64,000 bases of DNA from Clostridium cavendishii DSM 21758 (GTDB lineage: Bacteria > Bacillota > Clostridia > Clostridiales > Clostridiaceae): positions 3,845 through 67,844 of the forward strand of contig NZ_FQZB01000024.1 in assembly GCF_900141845.1 (NCBI RefSeq). The letters are read 5' to 3'. The notes below the pieces were generated by a model, which searched no databases, was not told the DNA's origin, and worked only from the letters and a program-made list of their open reading frames with translations. Shown one piece after another: positions 52,843-62,108 of the stretch. The first letter of the stretch is position 1. Every line of letters begins with the position of its first letter. The position numbers were made by a program, and so were the translations under genes.

Positions 52843-55548
52843 ATGACGAATAAGGAAAAAGTTTACGAACAATTAATTCTTTTAAGTAAAAAAGTCGAAT
52901 TAGATGACACTAATCAAGGTGTAACAGCTATTGAAATTTCTGAGATTTTAAAGCTTCAAAGAAATGTAATTAGTCACTATTTAAATGAGCTAGCAAGAGA
53001 AGGCCTAGCATATAAAACTAATACACGTCCAGTTTATTTTTTAGATATAAATATTAAAAAGAAGAAAGATGGACAAGAGGTAAAAAGTAGTAATGATCCA
53101 TTTACAAAGTTGATAGGGTATAATGGAAGTCTTAAAGAGCAAGTGGAACAGTGTAAAGCTGCAGCTGTTTATCCTATTACTGGTTTACCTATTACACTAA
53201 CAGGGAATAGTGGAGTTGGTAAGAGTTTTATAGCAAACCTTATATATGAATATGCTGTGGAAAAAGGTTGTATAGAAAAAGATGCTCCTTTTGTGACTTT
53301 TAACTGTGCAGATTATGCGAATAATCCTGAACTTTTATCAGCTAATCTTTTTGGATATAAAAAAGGAGCCTTTACTGGAGCTGAAAAAGATACTATAGGA
53401 ATAATAGAAGAAGCTAATGGAGGATATCTATTTTTAGATGAGGTGCATAGATTAAGTCCAGAAGGGCAAGAAAAACTATTTTTATTTTTAGATAAGGGGG
53501 AGTTTAGAAGAATTGGAGAAACTGGAAGTTGGAGAAAATCAAAGGTAAGGTTTATATTTGCAACAACAGAGGATTTAGATAAGGTACTGTTAGATACATT
53601 TAGAAGAAGAATACCTATATTTGTAGAAATACCAAGCTTAGAAAAAAGAAGAATAAATGAAAGAGTTCATATGGTTCATTCTTTTTATTTAAATGAAGCT
53701 AAGAAAATAGATAAAGATTTGGTAATAAGTAAAAATGTTATAAACACACTTTTATCTATAAAGGGAAATGGTAATATAGGATTACTTAAAAATATAATAA
53801 TAGCAAGTTGTGCTAACGCTTATAGAAATCAATTAAATAATGAAGTTTTAGAAATAGATATAAATGACTTTCCTAACAAAATAAAAGGAAGTTTTCAAAT
53901 TAAACAAAATTTTTATTCTGAAAATATGACTATATCTAAAAATCATATAATTGAAGAATTTCCTAAGTTAATTAGTACAGATGAAAATTCTATTATAAAG
54001 GAAGAGTTTAAGAATATAACAAAATTAATACAGCAGTTTAATACGGCTACTATAGATAATGATAAGTTTAAAAAACTTAGTACAGCATCAATGAATAAGG
54101 TGTTAAACGATCTTTCTTTCAACAAAACATATATAGAAACGGATATAGTAACTTATCAATTGGTATTTAAAATAGTAGAAAATGCTCTTTCATATATTCA
54201 GCAAAACTATGGAATAAAATATTATGGAAATACTTCAAAATTATTAACTTATTCAGTAATAATGCTTAAAAATATATCAATTACTGAAACTATTAGAAAC
54301 TTTGATTTTAAATATTATGAAAAGATATTAAAGAAAAAGTTAAGTAAAAGCTATGTAATAGCAAAAAAAATGGATTCATTAATTCAAAACAGTTTAGATT
54401 ATAATTGTGGGGAATTATTGATTGGATATTTAACTATATTTGTTAATAGCTTTTTGTTAAACATAAAAACAAATTGTAATGCATTTATAGTGGCTCATGG
54501 ATTTTCTACTGCTAGTAGTATAGCTAGTGTAGCCAATACTTGCTATGAAGAGTTTATCTTTGAGGCTTTTGATATGCCACTAGATGTTACAACTGCTACA
54601 GTAGTTAAAAGTATAAAACAATATCTAGCAAATCTTAATACAGATAAAGGTACTATATTATTAGTAGATATGGGTTCTTTAAATGAAATATATACTGAAC
54701 TTAAAAATGTAATAACAGGTGATGTTGGAATAATAAATAATATATCTACACAAATGGCTTTAGATGTAGCAAATAGAATATTAAATGATGAACCAGTAGA
54801 GGAAATAGTAAAAAAATGTGCAGAAAATAATAAAACAGAATATAGATACTATGAAGATCCTAAAAAGAAGAGTGCTATAATAGTAACTTGTATATCAGGA
54901 CTTGGAACTGCAGAAAAACTTAGAGAAATTATGACTAAATGTGTAGGGGATGCTGAGATAGAAGTTATAGCCCATGACTATAATAGTCTTGTTAATGATA
55001 TTCAAAATAATATGCTTTTAAAAAGTCATGATGTAAAGCTTATTATAACGACAACACCTTTAGTTGCAAATGGCATTCCTGTAATAGAACTTCAAAATAT
55101 TATAAATGAAAATGGTGAAGAGGCTATAGCAGAAGCTCTTCAAGGAGTTGTTAAAAGAAAAAGATTAGAGGATATTAAGGATGATATTATTAAGTTTTTC
55201 TCTCTTCAAAATATATTAAATCAATTAACAATACTAAATCCAAATAAAATAATAGATGAAGTAAGTAAAATAATAAGTAACTTTGAATATGCCCTTAATA
55301 TAAAGTTTGAAAGTAATTTAAAGTTAGCATTAACAATACACACAAGTATACTTATTGAAAGATTAGTACTTAGAGATGCTGTAACGTCACACCCAAATGA
55401 AGAGAATTTTATAAAGTGTCATAGTGACTTTATAGAGCTGTCAAAGGAAATCTTCAGTGAAATACTTAAAGAATATAGAGTAGAGATACCAATAGCTGAA
55501 ATTGTTATCATTTATGAGATAATATCCTCCAGAGTTAAAATAAAATAG
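52843..55548 (+). CDS. LevR/ManR-family sigma-54-dependent activator with PTS regulatory domains
   Basis: A 901-residue regulator. An N-terminal winged helix-turn-helix (residues 1-65; EISEILKLQRNVISHYLNEL) leads to the AAA+ domain with Walker A GNSGVGKS (121-128), the sigma-54 contact loop GAFTGA (175-180) and Walker B YLFLDEVH (195-202). Then come PRD1, an EIIA-Man-like domain (FIVAHGFSTASSIA, about 550), an EIIB-like domain (VTCISGLGTAEKL, about 685) and PRD2 (about 790-890). PTS phosphorylation of His and Cys in these domains tells it whether substrate is present. It is upstream of a Man-family PTS operon with a -24/-12 promoter, and very probably activates that and kduI. It starts at ATG behind GGGGG. 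Confidence 0.94.
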   Translation: MTNKEKVYEQLILLSKKVELDDTNQGVTAIEISEILKLQRNVISHYLNELAREGLAYKTNTRPVYFLDINIKKKKDGQEVKSSNDPFTKLIGYNGSLKEQVEQCKAAAVYPITGLPITLTGNSGVGKSFIANLIYEYAVEKGCIEKDAPFVTFNCADYANNPELLSANLFGYKKGAFTGAEKDTIGIIEEANGGYLFLDEVHRLSPEGQEKLFLFLDKGEFRRIGETGSWRKSKVRFIFATTEDLDKVLLDTFRRRIPIFVEIPSLEKRRINERVHMVHSFYLNEAKKIDKDLVISKNVINTLLSIKGNGNIGLLKNIIIASCANAYRNQLNNEVLEIDINDFPNKIKGSFQIKQNFYSENMTISKNHIIEEFPKLISTDENSIIKEEFKNITKLIQQFNTATIDNDKFKKLSTASMNKVLNDLSFNKTYIETDIVTYQLVFKIVENALSYIQQNYGIKYYGNTSKLLTYSVIMLKNISITETIRNFDFKYYEKILKKKLSKSYVIAKKMDSLIQNSLDYNCGELLIGYLTIFVNSFLLNIKTNCNAFIVAHGFSTASSIASVANTCYEEFIFEAFDMPLDVTTATVVKSIKQYLANLNTDKGTILLVDMGSLNEIYTELKNVITGDVGIINNISTQMALDVANRILNDEPVEEIVKKCAENNKTEYRYYEDPKKKSAIIVTCISGLGTAEKLREIMTKCVGDAEIEVIAHDYNSLVNDIQNNMLLKSHDVKLIITTTPLVANGIPVIELQNIINENGEEAIAEALQGVVKRKRLEDIKDDIIKFFSLQNILNQLTILNPNKIIDEVSKIISNFEYALNIKFESNLKLALTIHTSILIERLVLRDAVTSHPNEENFIKCHSDFIELSKEIFSEILKEYRVEIPIAEIVIIYEIISSRVKIK

Positions 55549-55644
55549 AATAATTTGAAAGCATTAAAAAATAAGCTTTACAGTCCTTTGAATAAATATA
55601 TTATTATTAAAAAATAAAAATAATAAAAAGTACTGACACAAAGT

Positions 55645-55659
55645 TGGCATGCATCTTGC
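55645..55659 (+). promoter_or_regulatory. Sigma-54 (-24/-12) promoter of the PTS operon
   Basis: TGGCATGCATCTTGC matches the sigma-54 consensus TGGCAC-N5-TTGC with exact spacing (one mismatch), 29 bases before the EIIA start. It follows directly after the LevR-type activator gene. Confidence 0.88.
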
Positions 55660-55688
55660 TTTATATATAGGCAAGGAGGTGATACTAA

Positions 55689-56102
55689 ATGTACAAGGTT
55701 TTAGTAGTAAGTCATGGAGAATTATGTAAAGGGTTTAAAAGCGCTGTAGAAATGATATTAGGAAGTGAAGAAGATTTTGATATAGTTAGCTTAGATAATA
55801 AAGGAGTGGAAGTGTTCCATGAAAATCTTGAAAATAAGATAGCAGAATTAAAATCTGAAAATGATGAACTTCTAATATTATGCGATTTATTTGGCGGAAC
55901 ACCTTTTAATAAATCTATGATAGAAGCAGTAAGTAATGAAGCAATAAAAATTATCGCTGGTGTTAATTTAGCTATGGTTATAGAAGCTATAACAAATAAA
56001 AATAGAAATGTTGAAGAGGTAGTTAAGGAACTAGTAGATAATAGTAGAAACTCTATATTAGAAGGTGTCATCTGCAGAGATAAAAATGTCTCTGATGAAT
56101 AA
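55689..56102 (+). CDS. PTS mannose-family EIIA component
   Basis: A 137-residue cytoplasmic protein with the phosphorylated His in VVSHGELCKGFK (H9) and the family strand ELLILCDLFGGTPFNKSM (about 61-78). It passes phosphate from HPr to EIIB. It is the first gene behind the sigma-54 promoter, with GGAGGTG upstream. The operon order IIA-IIC-IID-IIB and the GH88/heparinase/kduI genes downstream suggest transport of unsaturated glycosaminoglycan disaccharides. Confidence 0.93.
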   Translation: MYKVLVVSHGELCKGFKSAVEMILGSEEDFDIVSLDNKGVEVFHENLENKIAELKSENDELLILCDLFGGTPFNKSMIEAVSNEAIKIIAGVNLAMVIEAITNKNRNVEEVVKELVDNSRNSILEGVICRDKNVSDE

Positions 56103-56130
56103 TATATTTTAACAAAGGGAGGAATTATAA

Positions 56131-56916
56131 ATGACTTTATCAATGTGGCAAATTTTACTTATTACACTGTATATATCAGTGGCATTTTATGATGGTCTTA
56201 ATACAGGATTTGGTTTGGCAAAACCTGTTATAGCAGGAGCATTTGTTGGTCTTTTATTAGGAGATTTAGAAACAGGACTTATAGTTGGCGGTACAATGAA
56301 CCTTATTCAATTAGGAGCAAGTAATTACGGCGGTGCATCAATACCAGATTACTTAAGTGGTACTATATTAGGTACAGCTTTTGCAATAATGACAGGAAAA
56401 GGTGTAGAAGTTGGTGTAGGGTTAGCCATTCCAATAGCGTTATTATTAACACAATTAGACGTATTAGCTAGATTTGCAAATACATTTTTCCAACACAAAG
56501 CAGATCAATATGCTGAAGAAGGAAAGTTTGATTCAGTAGCAAGAATGAACCTTATGGGGTTAATTCCTTGGACATTATCAAGAGCAGTACCAGTATTTTT
56601 AGGTTTATACTTTGGAGCAGACAAAGTAAAAGGATTCGTAGATTTTATAAATAAACAATATCCATGGGTATTAACAGATATGAAAGTTGTAGCAGGAATG
56701 CTTCCAGCTTTAGGTATAGCAATACTTTTAAGATACTTATCAATAAACAAATACTTTGCATACCTTGTAATAGGATTCATATCAGTTGCATTCTTAAAAA
56801 TATCAGTATTAGGAGTAGCTTTAATAGGATTAGCTTTAGCTCTTATAGTATACAACAGAAAACAAGAAGAAATACCTGTAGTAGCAGCTAATGGAGGTGT
56901 AAATGAAGATGAATAA
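56131..56916 (+). CDS. PTS mannose/sorbose-family EIIC permease
   Basis: A 261-residue membrane protein with about seven or eight helices. Family motifs are GLLLGDLETGLIVGGTMNLI (about 49-68) and LGASNYGGASIPDYLSGTIL (about 70-89). It forms the sugar channel with EIID. The C-terminus overlaps the EIID start by 14 bases. The substrate is inferred from neighbours to be a uronate-containing disaccharide; the mannose family also carries mannose, fructose, sorbose and N-acetylgalactosamine. Confidence 0.93.
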   Translation: MTLSMWQILLITLYISVAFYDGLNTGFGLAKPVIAGAFVGLLLGDLETGLIVGGTMNLIQLGASNYGGASIPDYLSGTILGTAFAIMTGKGVEVGVGLAIPIALLLTQLDVLARFANTFFQHKADQYAEEGKFDSVARMNLMGLIPWTLSRAVPVFLGLYFGADKVKGFVDFINKQYPWVLTDMKVVAGMLPALGIAILLRYLSINKYFAYLVIGFISVAFLKISVLGVALIGLALALIVYNRKQEEIPVVAANGGVNEDE

Positions 56917-57727
56917 TAATAATGTAGAAAACAAAGTAGTAGATAAAAAATTATTAAGAAGAGTTACATTAAGATGGTGGGCAGGAGTAAGCTGTGGTTG
57001 GAACTATGAAAAAATGCAAGCATTAGGTCTATGCTATGCTTTAATGCCAGCATTAAAGAAAATTCATACAAACACAGAAGATTTAAAGAAATCAGTAAAA
57101 AATCATTTACAATTTTTTAATACAAACCAAGGTATTGGTGGAATAATAGTTGGAGCTACATTAGCTTTAGAAGAAGATAAATCACAAGATAACACAGAAG
57201 CAATAGCAGCTGTAAAGACAGGTTTAATGGGACCTTTAGCAGGAATTGGTGATACAGTATTTGGAGCAATCCCAAAAGCAGTAATAGGAGCTATAGCTGC
57301 AAATATGGCTATACAAGGAAATCCAATAGGTATATTATTCTGGTTTGCATTTGATTTATTCTTAATTTACTTAACATTCTTCTTTGTAAGATATGGTTAT
57401 GAAAAAGGAACAAGTATAGTAGGTGAAGCTGGAAGTAAGTTAAAGAACTTAACAGAAGTTGCTAACGTTTTAGGTGTTACAGTAGTTGGTGCTTTAATTC
57501 CAACATTCGTAAACACAAAGATGATAGGTATTTGGAGTTATGGAAAAGTTTCTTTAAATGCACAAAAAGATATAATGGATAAAATTATGCCAGGTTTAGT
57601 GCCAGCTGCAATAGTAGCTTTAACTTACTGGTTATTAGGTAAAAAAGGCATGAATTCAACTAGAGTATTATTACTAATAGTAGTGTTCGGATTCTTAGGA
57701 GCATATATACAATTATTCGGAATATAA
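56903..57727 (+). CDS. PTS mannose-family EIID permease
   Basis: A 274-residue membrane protein. EIID signatures are KLLRRVTLRWWAGVSCGWNY (about 15-34), KKSVKNHLQFFNTNQGIGGI (about 62-81) and GLMGPLAGIGDTVFGAIPKA (about 107-126). It pairs with EIIC in the membrane. GGAGGTG at the end of the EIIC gene serves as its binding site; the next ATG, two codons in, is at an equally usable distance, so the start is uncertain by two residues. Confidence 0.93.
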   Translation: MKMNNNNVENKVVDKKLLRRVTLRWWAGVSCGWNYEKMQALGLCYALMPALKKIHTNTEDLKKSVKNHLQFFNTNQGIGGIIVGATLALEEDKSQDNTEAIAAVKTGLMGPLAGIGDTVFGAIPKAVIGAIAANMAIQGNPIGILFWFAFDLFLIYLTFFFVRYGYEKGTSIVGEAGSKLKNLTEVANVLGVTVVGALIPTFVNTKMIGIWSYGKVSLNAQKDIMDKIMPGLVPAAIVALTYWLLGKKGMNSTRVLLLIVVFGFLGAYIQLFGI

Positions 57728-57756
57728 AATTTTACGTAATTTAGGAGGACATAATT

Positions 57757-58248
57757 ATGAAGGGTATAGTACACGTAAGAATAGATGACAGATTAATCCA
57801 TGGTCAAGTTGCTTGTATATGGTCAACTAGCCTAGGAGTAAATAGAATAATGGTAGCTAATGATGAAGTAGCTAACAATGAAATGCAAAAAAATGTGTTA
57901 AGAATGGTAGCACCAGCTGGTATAAATACTTCTATAATATCAAAGGATAAGGCAGTTAATAATATATTAGCTGGAAATTATCAAACTCAAAAAGTACTAA
58001 TGATTCTTAAAAATCCATTAGATGCTTTATACCTTATCGAACATGGTTTAGATATAAAAGAAATAAATGTTGGAAATATGGCTAAGAGAGACAACACTGT
58101 ACAAATAAAACGTTCAGTAAGTGTAACTAAAGAAGAGGCTGCAGCATTTAGAAAACTAATAGATAAAGGCGTAAAAATTACTTCTATAATGGTACCGGAT
58201 GAATCAAAAACATATATTAAAGATTATTTAGATAAGGCAGGCTTATAG
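57757..58248 (+). CDS. PTS mannose/fructose/sorbose-family EIIB component
   Basis: A 163-residue cytoplasmic protein with the phosphorylated His in VRIDDRLIHGQVACIW (H15). It also has LVPDE-like strand SIMVPDESKTYI near the end and NVGNMAKRDNTVQIKRSVSV (about 106-125). It hands phosphate to the sugar entering through IIC/IID. AGGAGG precedes the ATG. It ends the PTS block; a gap of about 380 bp with a repeat element and a hairpin separates it from the GH88 gene. Confidence 0.94.
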   Translation: MKGIVHVRIDDRLIHGQVACIWSTSLGVNRIMVANDEVANNEMQKNVLRMVAPAGINTSIISKDKAVNNILAGNYQTQKVLMILKNPLDALYLIEHGLDIKEINVGNMAKRDNTVQIKRSVSVTKEEAAAFRKLIDKGVKITSIMVPDESKTYIKDYLDKAGL

Positions 58249-58399
58249 AATTTATAAAGCTTGATAAAATATTAAGTAAAAACTTAATTGAAACACGTTC
58301 TAGTAATAATTTTATAGATTAGGTTTGGTTCGTAGAATACAGAATCTTACTTAAAAAAATTACTAAAGACTTTTTGGGAAAAGCCTTTAGTATAAAGAG

Positions 58400-58483
58400 T
58401 AAGTAAGAATATAAATTTTAAATTTGATTATTTAAACTTACTCAGGAATATTACTCCTATGAATGATAGTCAATAGGAGTTTC
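58400..58483 (-). repeat. Two-hairpin intergenic repeat, copy B (reverse orientation)
   Basis: Read on the minus strand it begins GAAACTCCTATTGACTATCA, pairs ACTCCTAT with ATAGGAGT, and ends ATTCTTACTTA, like copies A, C and D. The first-hairpin part is best conserved. It lies between the PTS and the GH88 gene, in opposite orientation to the genes. A separate small hairpin (ACTAAAG/CTTTAGT, near 58362-58390) lies just before it. Confidence 0.72.
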
Positions 58484-58534
58484 CTTTAAAACAAACATAA
58501 CTTAACATTAACATTCTAACAAAAAATATATAAT

Positions 58535-58570
58535 AAATAAAGGAGTTCCTGAAAAAGGACTCCTTTATTT
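58535..58570 (+). terminator. Terminator-like hairpin after the PTS genes
   Basis: AAATAAAGGAG-T-TCCT and AGGACTCCTTTATTT pair with one bulge around GAAAA. The T-tract is poor, so read-through into GH88 is possible. Confidence 0.6.
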
Positions 58571-58626
58571 CAATATAAATCTTATTTTAATAATTGATTT
58601 ATAAACTGTTTAGGAGGCAAAGGAAT

Positions 58627-59811
58627 ATGAAAAAAATAAATGTAGAAGAAATTAAAAATAAAGAGAGATTTCAAAACATTAAATATTTAACTAAGGAAGA
58701 GGTTAAAACTGCACTAGATTTTGTTATAACTAAAATTGATGAAAATATGGAGTATTTTGGTGAAGATAAATTTCCTTCTGCTTCAAGTATTAATGGAGTT
58801 TATGATAAGAAGATTAACAAAGATTGGACAAATGGTTTTTGGACAGGAATGCTATGGCTTGCTTATGAATATACAGGTAAAGAAAAGTATAAAAATTTAG
58901 CTGAAAAGCATGTAGTAAATTTTAAGCAAAGATTAGATGACAGAATTGTTTTAGAACATCATGATTTAGGATTTTTATATTCATTATCTACAGTAGCTGC
59001 TTATAAACTTACAGGAGATGAATTTGCAAAAAAAGTATCAATTGAAGCTACTGAATATTTAATAAGAAGATATCAAGAAAAGGGTGGTTTTATTCAAGCA
59101 TGGGGGCCACTTGGAGAAGAAAAAAGCTATAGATTAATAATAGACTGTCTATTAAATATTCCATTATTATATTGGACATCAGAAGAAACAGGAGATAAAA
59201 AATATTACGATATGGCATATACTCATTATAAATCAACAATTAATAATATTATAAGAGAGGATGCATCTACTTATCATACTTATTATTTTAATCCAGAAAC
59301 AGGAAATCCGGTCAAAGGTGTTACAAGACAAGGATATTCTGATGAATCTTGTTGGGCTAGAGGACAAGCTTGGGGAGTATATGGGTTACCACTAACTTAT
59401 AAATATACAAAAGATCAGGATGCATTAAATTTATATCCTGCCTTAACGAATTATTTTTTAAATAGATTACCAAAAGATTTAATATGTTATTGGGATTTAA
59501 TATTTACAGATAAAGATAATCAAGTAAGAGATAGTTCTTCAGCAGCTATAGCGGCTTGTGGGATATTTGAAATGAATAAATATTATGAAGGACCAGATAA
59601 AGAAATATACTTAAAAGCTGCACATGGAATGCTTAGAGAACTTATTAATAATTACACTACTAAAGATGAGAAGAGTTCTAATGGAGTTTTAATGCATAGT
59701 GTATATGCTTATGTGGATAACCTTGGAATAGATGAATGTAGTACATGGGGTGACTATTTCTACATGGAAGCGCTAATTAGACTTGTGAAAGATTGGAACC
59801 TATATTGGTAA
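58627..59811 (+). CDS. ugl: GH88 unsaturated glucuronyl hydrolase
   Basis: A 394-residue cytoplasmic (alpha/alpha)6-barrel enzyme. The two catalytic-region Asp residues lie in EHHDLGFLYSLSTVAAYKL (D113) and SYRLIIDCLLNIPLLYW (D173). SCWARGQAWGVYGLPLTY (about 243) and SSAAIAACGIFEMNKYY are further markers. It splits unsaturated disaccharides made by lyases from hyaluronan, chondroitin or heparin into an amino sugar and 4-deoxy-5-keto-uronate. The Man-family PTS before it and kduI after it complete that route. I start at ATG 58627, after AGGAGGCAAAGGAA; the longer frame from 58594 lacks a site. Confidence 0.93.
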   Translation: MKKINVEEIKNKERFQNIKYLTKEEVKTALDFVITKIDENMEYFGEDKFPSASSINGVYDKKINKDWTNGFWTGMLWLAYEYTGKEKYKNLAEKHVVNFKQRLDDRIVLEHHDLGFLYSLSTVAAYKLTGDEFAKKVSIEATEYLIRRYQEKGGFIQAWGPLGEEKSYRLIIDCLLNIPLLYWTSEETGDKKYYDMAYTHYKSTINNIIREDASTYHTYYFNPETGNPVKGVTRQGYSDESCWARGQAWGVYGLPLTYKYTKDQDALNLYPALTNYFLNRLPKDLICYWDLIFTDKDNQVRDSSSAAIAACGIFEMNKYYEGPDKEIYLKAAHGMLRELINNYTTKDEKSSNGVLMHSVYAYVDNLGIDECSTWGDYFYMEALIRLVKDWNLYW

Positions 59812-59814
59812 AAG

Positions 59815-59890
59815 GAAACTCCTTCTCATTTCATTCGAATGAGTAAGTTCTAATGACCAAATTAAAATTTGGATTATCACTTAAATGAAA
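59815..59890 (+). repeat. Two-hairpin intergenic repeat, copy C
   Basis: It starts four bases after the GH88 stop: GAAACTCCTTCTCATTTCATTCG, where CTCATT pairs with AATGAG (changed but still paired compared with copies A and D). Then AAGTTC...CCAAATT...AATTTGG...CACTT gives the second hairpin. It ends just before the ribosome binding site of the next gene. Confidence 0.75.
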
Positions 59891-59904
59891 GAAGGAATTA
59901 TCAG

Positions 59905-62016
59905 ATGAAGAATTCAAATGTATTCGAGATAATTGATTTAGATTATAAAGGTCTTGAAAAAGTAAGAGAAAGTTATAAAAATGGTGATTTAGATAATGCA
60001 TATAAAGAACTAAGAAAATATTATTTTAATCGTACAAGTGTTAAAGCTTTTATAAATGATTTTGAAGGACTTAGAACTTTTGTAAATAGAAATTTAAAAG
60101 AAGAATTTAACGAATATATAAAAATTGGTGATGAGGTTAAAGAAAAATCCTTTCTATTTCAGATGAAATGGGAAATGGAAAGAACTCATAAAAGATACGA
60201 TTTTGAAGAGGAAATTAATTGGGATATGAATCCATTTGGAGATGAAGAGTGGACTTATATGTTAAATAGACATAGATATTTAGGAGTACTTGCATATGAT
60301 TATTTAGTTACTAAAGATAAAAAGTATGGGATAACCTTTGAAGAATTAATTAATCATTGGATAGATAATAATCCTATAAATGATAGTAAGATTAAAACAT
60401 CATGGAGAACTATAGAAGCAGGCATTAGACTTAAAAATTGGGTTAAAGCTTTAAATATAATGTTAAAAACAGAATATGTAACAGGTGAGCTTATTGCAAA
60501 AATATTAGTATCAGTTCAAGAACACTTAATTTATTTAAGAGATAAACATTCCGAAAGTAGAATTTTAAGCAATTGGGTTATATTAGAACAACATGGAGCT
60601 TATATAGCAAGTGTATTTTTCCCAGAACTTAAAATAAGTAGTGAAATCGAAAAGTTTAGTTTAGATGTATTAGAGGAAGCTTTATTTTATCAAGTAATGC
60701 CAGATGGACTTCATTGGGAGCAATCTTTCCAATATCATAACGAAATGCTTATTTGTTTTTTAGATTCAATTCTTATTTCCAATAGAAATGGTAAAGAAAT
60801 ATCAGAAAAAATATATAATAAGGTCTTAGAGATGGCATATGCAACTCTTCATATTATTAAGCCAGATAATACACAAAGCAATTATGGAGATAGTGATTCA
60901 GAAGACTTAAGAGAATTATTAACTTATTCAAGTTTAATGTTTAAGGATGAATATCTTAAAAATAAAGCCTATAAACAAGTTGATTTGTATACTCTATTTA
61001 ACTATGGAATTGAAGCTGATAAAGAGTTAGATTTGATTTCTATAGATGAAATTAAGCAAACTTCAAAATATTTTGGAGATAATGGACTACATTTCTTAAG
61101 AAGTGGATTTAATGAAAAAGATAGCTATTCTATGTTTAAGTGTGGATACTTAGGTAGTGGACATGAACATTGTGATATGCTTCATCTTGACATAAGTGCA
61201 AGGGGAGAGGATATTCTTGTGGATTCAGGAAGATATACTTACTCTGAAATTGATGGACAAAGATTTGAGTTTAAACAGGCAAAAAGTCATAATACTAGCA
61301 CAGTAGATGATTTAGAATTTACTATATGTAAAGGTGCTTGGGGGAATGATGGTATAGCCACACCTATAAAACGTCCTTATAAATATACTGAAAAGTATGA
61401 CTTTGTAGAAGGCGGGCATTTAGGTTATATAAATATAGAAAATCCTGTACTTACAAATAGAAAAGTTATATTTATTAAGCCATATATATGGCTTATCTCA
61501 GATGAGTTTTTTGGACAAGGTAATCATGCCTATAAACAGTATTTTAACTTTAATTCTGATAGCGTGAGTATTACTGAAGATAATTCTTTACTTTATAAAG
61601 GAAGTAATGGAGACTTTTTAATTAAAAATACTAATGAAAAAGGAGAATTTTCTTTAGAAGAAAGTTTTGTATCTAAAGATTATAATCATAAATATAAAAG
61701 TAAAAGAGGAATATTTAAAACCTCAAGAGAGGGAAACACTTCAATAAATACTGTATTAATATCATTGGAAAAAAATAATACGGTTAAGCCTACTATTAAA
61801 AAATTAGAAGTTATATCTTCTAGAAATAGATCTGTAAAAGATGAATTTGCAGAAGCAATTGAAATAACAGTAAGTGAGGCTGAAAGTTATATTGTGTTAA
61901 TAGTTCATAAAGAAGATGCAATAGGAAGAAAGCTATATCATGTTGATAATATTCCTATGTCAGGAAGGGTAGTAGTTTATAGAAGAGGTGGAGAAAAGAC
62001 AGTATTAGCGTATTAG
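59905..62016 (+). CDS. Heparinase II/III-family protein, cytoplasmic
   Basis: A 703-residue protein without signal peptide. The N-terminal half is an all-helical toroid (SWRTIEAGIRLKNWVKALNI, about 171, and MPDGLHWEQSFQYHNEML, about 266-283), the C-terminal half a beta domain with GSGHEHCDMLHLDISARGED (about 422-441) and VDSGRYTYSE, the catalytic His/Tyr neighbourhood of the family. Members are polysaccharide lyases acting on heparin or heparan; intracellular ones work on short imported fragments. It lies between GH88 and a HAD phosphatase. The start is ATG 59905 behind GAAGGA; the longer frame from 59869 translates repeat copy C and is rejected. Confidence 0.88.
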   Translation: MKNSNVFEIIDLDYKGLEKVRESYKNGDLDNAYKELRKYYFNRTSVKAFINDFEGLRTFVNRNLKEEFNEYIKIGDEVKEKSFLFQMKWEMERTHKRYDFEEEINWDMNPFGDEEWTYMLNRHRYLGVLAYDYLVTKDKKYGITFEELINHWIDNNPINDSKIKTSWRTIEAGIRLKNWVKALNIMLKTEYVTGELIAKILVSVQEHLIYLRDKHSESRILSNWVILEQHGAYIASVFFPELKISSEIEKFSLDVLEEALFYQVMPDGLHWEQSFQYHNEMLICFLDSILISNRNGKEISEKIYNKVLEMAYATLHIIKPDNTQSNYGDSDSEDLRELLTYSSLMFKDEYLKNKAYKQVDLYTLFNYGIEADKELDLISIDEIKQTSKYFGDNGLHFLRSGFNEKDSYSMFKCGYLGSGHEHCDMLHLDISARGEDILVDSGRYTYSEIDGQRFEFKQAKSHNTSTVDDLEFTICKGAWGNDGIATPIKRPYKYTEKYDFVEGGHLGYINIENPVLTNRKVIFIKPYIWLISDEFFGQGNHAYKQYFNFNSDSVSITEDNSLLYKGSNGDFLIKNTNEKGEFSLEESFVSKDYNHKYKSKRGIFKTSREGNTSINTVLISLEKNNTVKPTIKKLEVISSRNRSVKDEFAEAIEITVSEAESYIVLIVHKEDAIGRKLYHVDNIPMSGRVVVYRRGGEKTVLAY

Positions 62017-62022
62017 TTAAAT

Positions 62023-62093
62023 GAAACTCCTATTTACTATCGTTCATAGGAGTAAGTTCGCATTAACCAAATTGAAATTTGGATGCTTACTTA
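62023..62093 (+). repeat. Two-hairpin intergenic repeat, copy D
   Basis: GAAACTCCTATTTACTATCG with ACTCCTAT/ATAGGAGT as first hairpin and GCATTAACCAAATT/AATTTGGATGC as the second, ending TTACTTA beside the next ribosome binding site. It is very close to copy A in its first 30 bases. Confidence 0.78.
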
Positions 62094-62108
62094 TAAGGAG
62101 AGAGAAAG

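Noticed and set aside
59869..59904. Upstream ATG for the heparinase-like gene
   Set aside because: The extra codons translate repeat copy C and lack a ribosome binding site; ATG 59905 has GAAGGA at the right distance.
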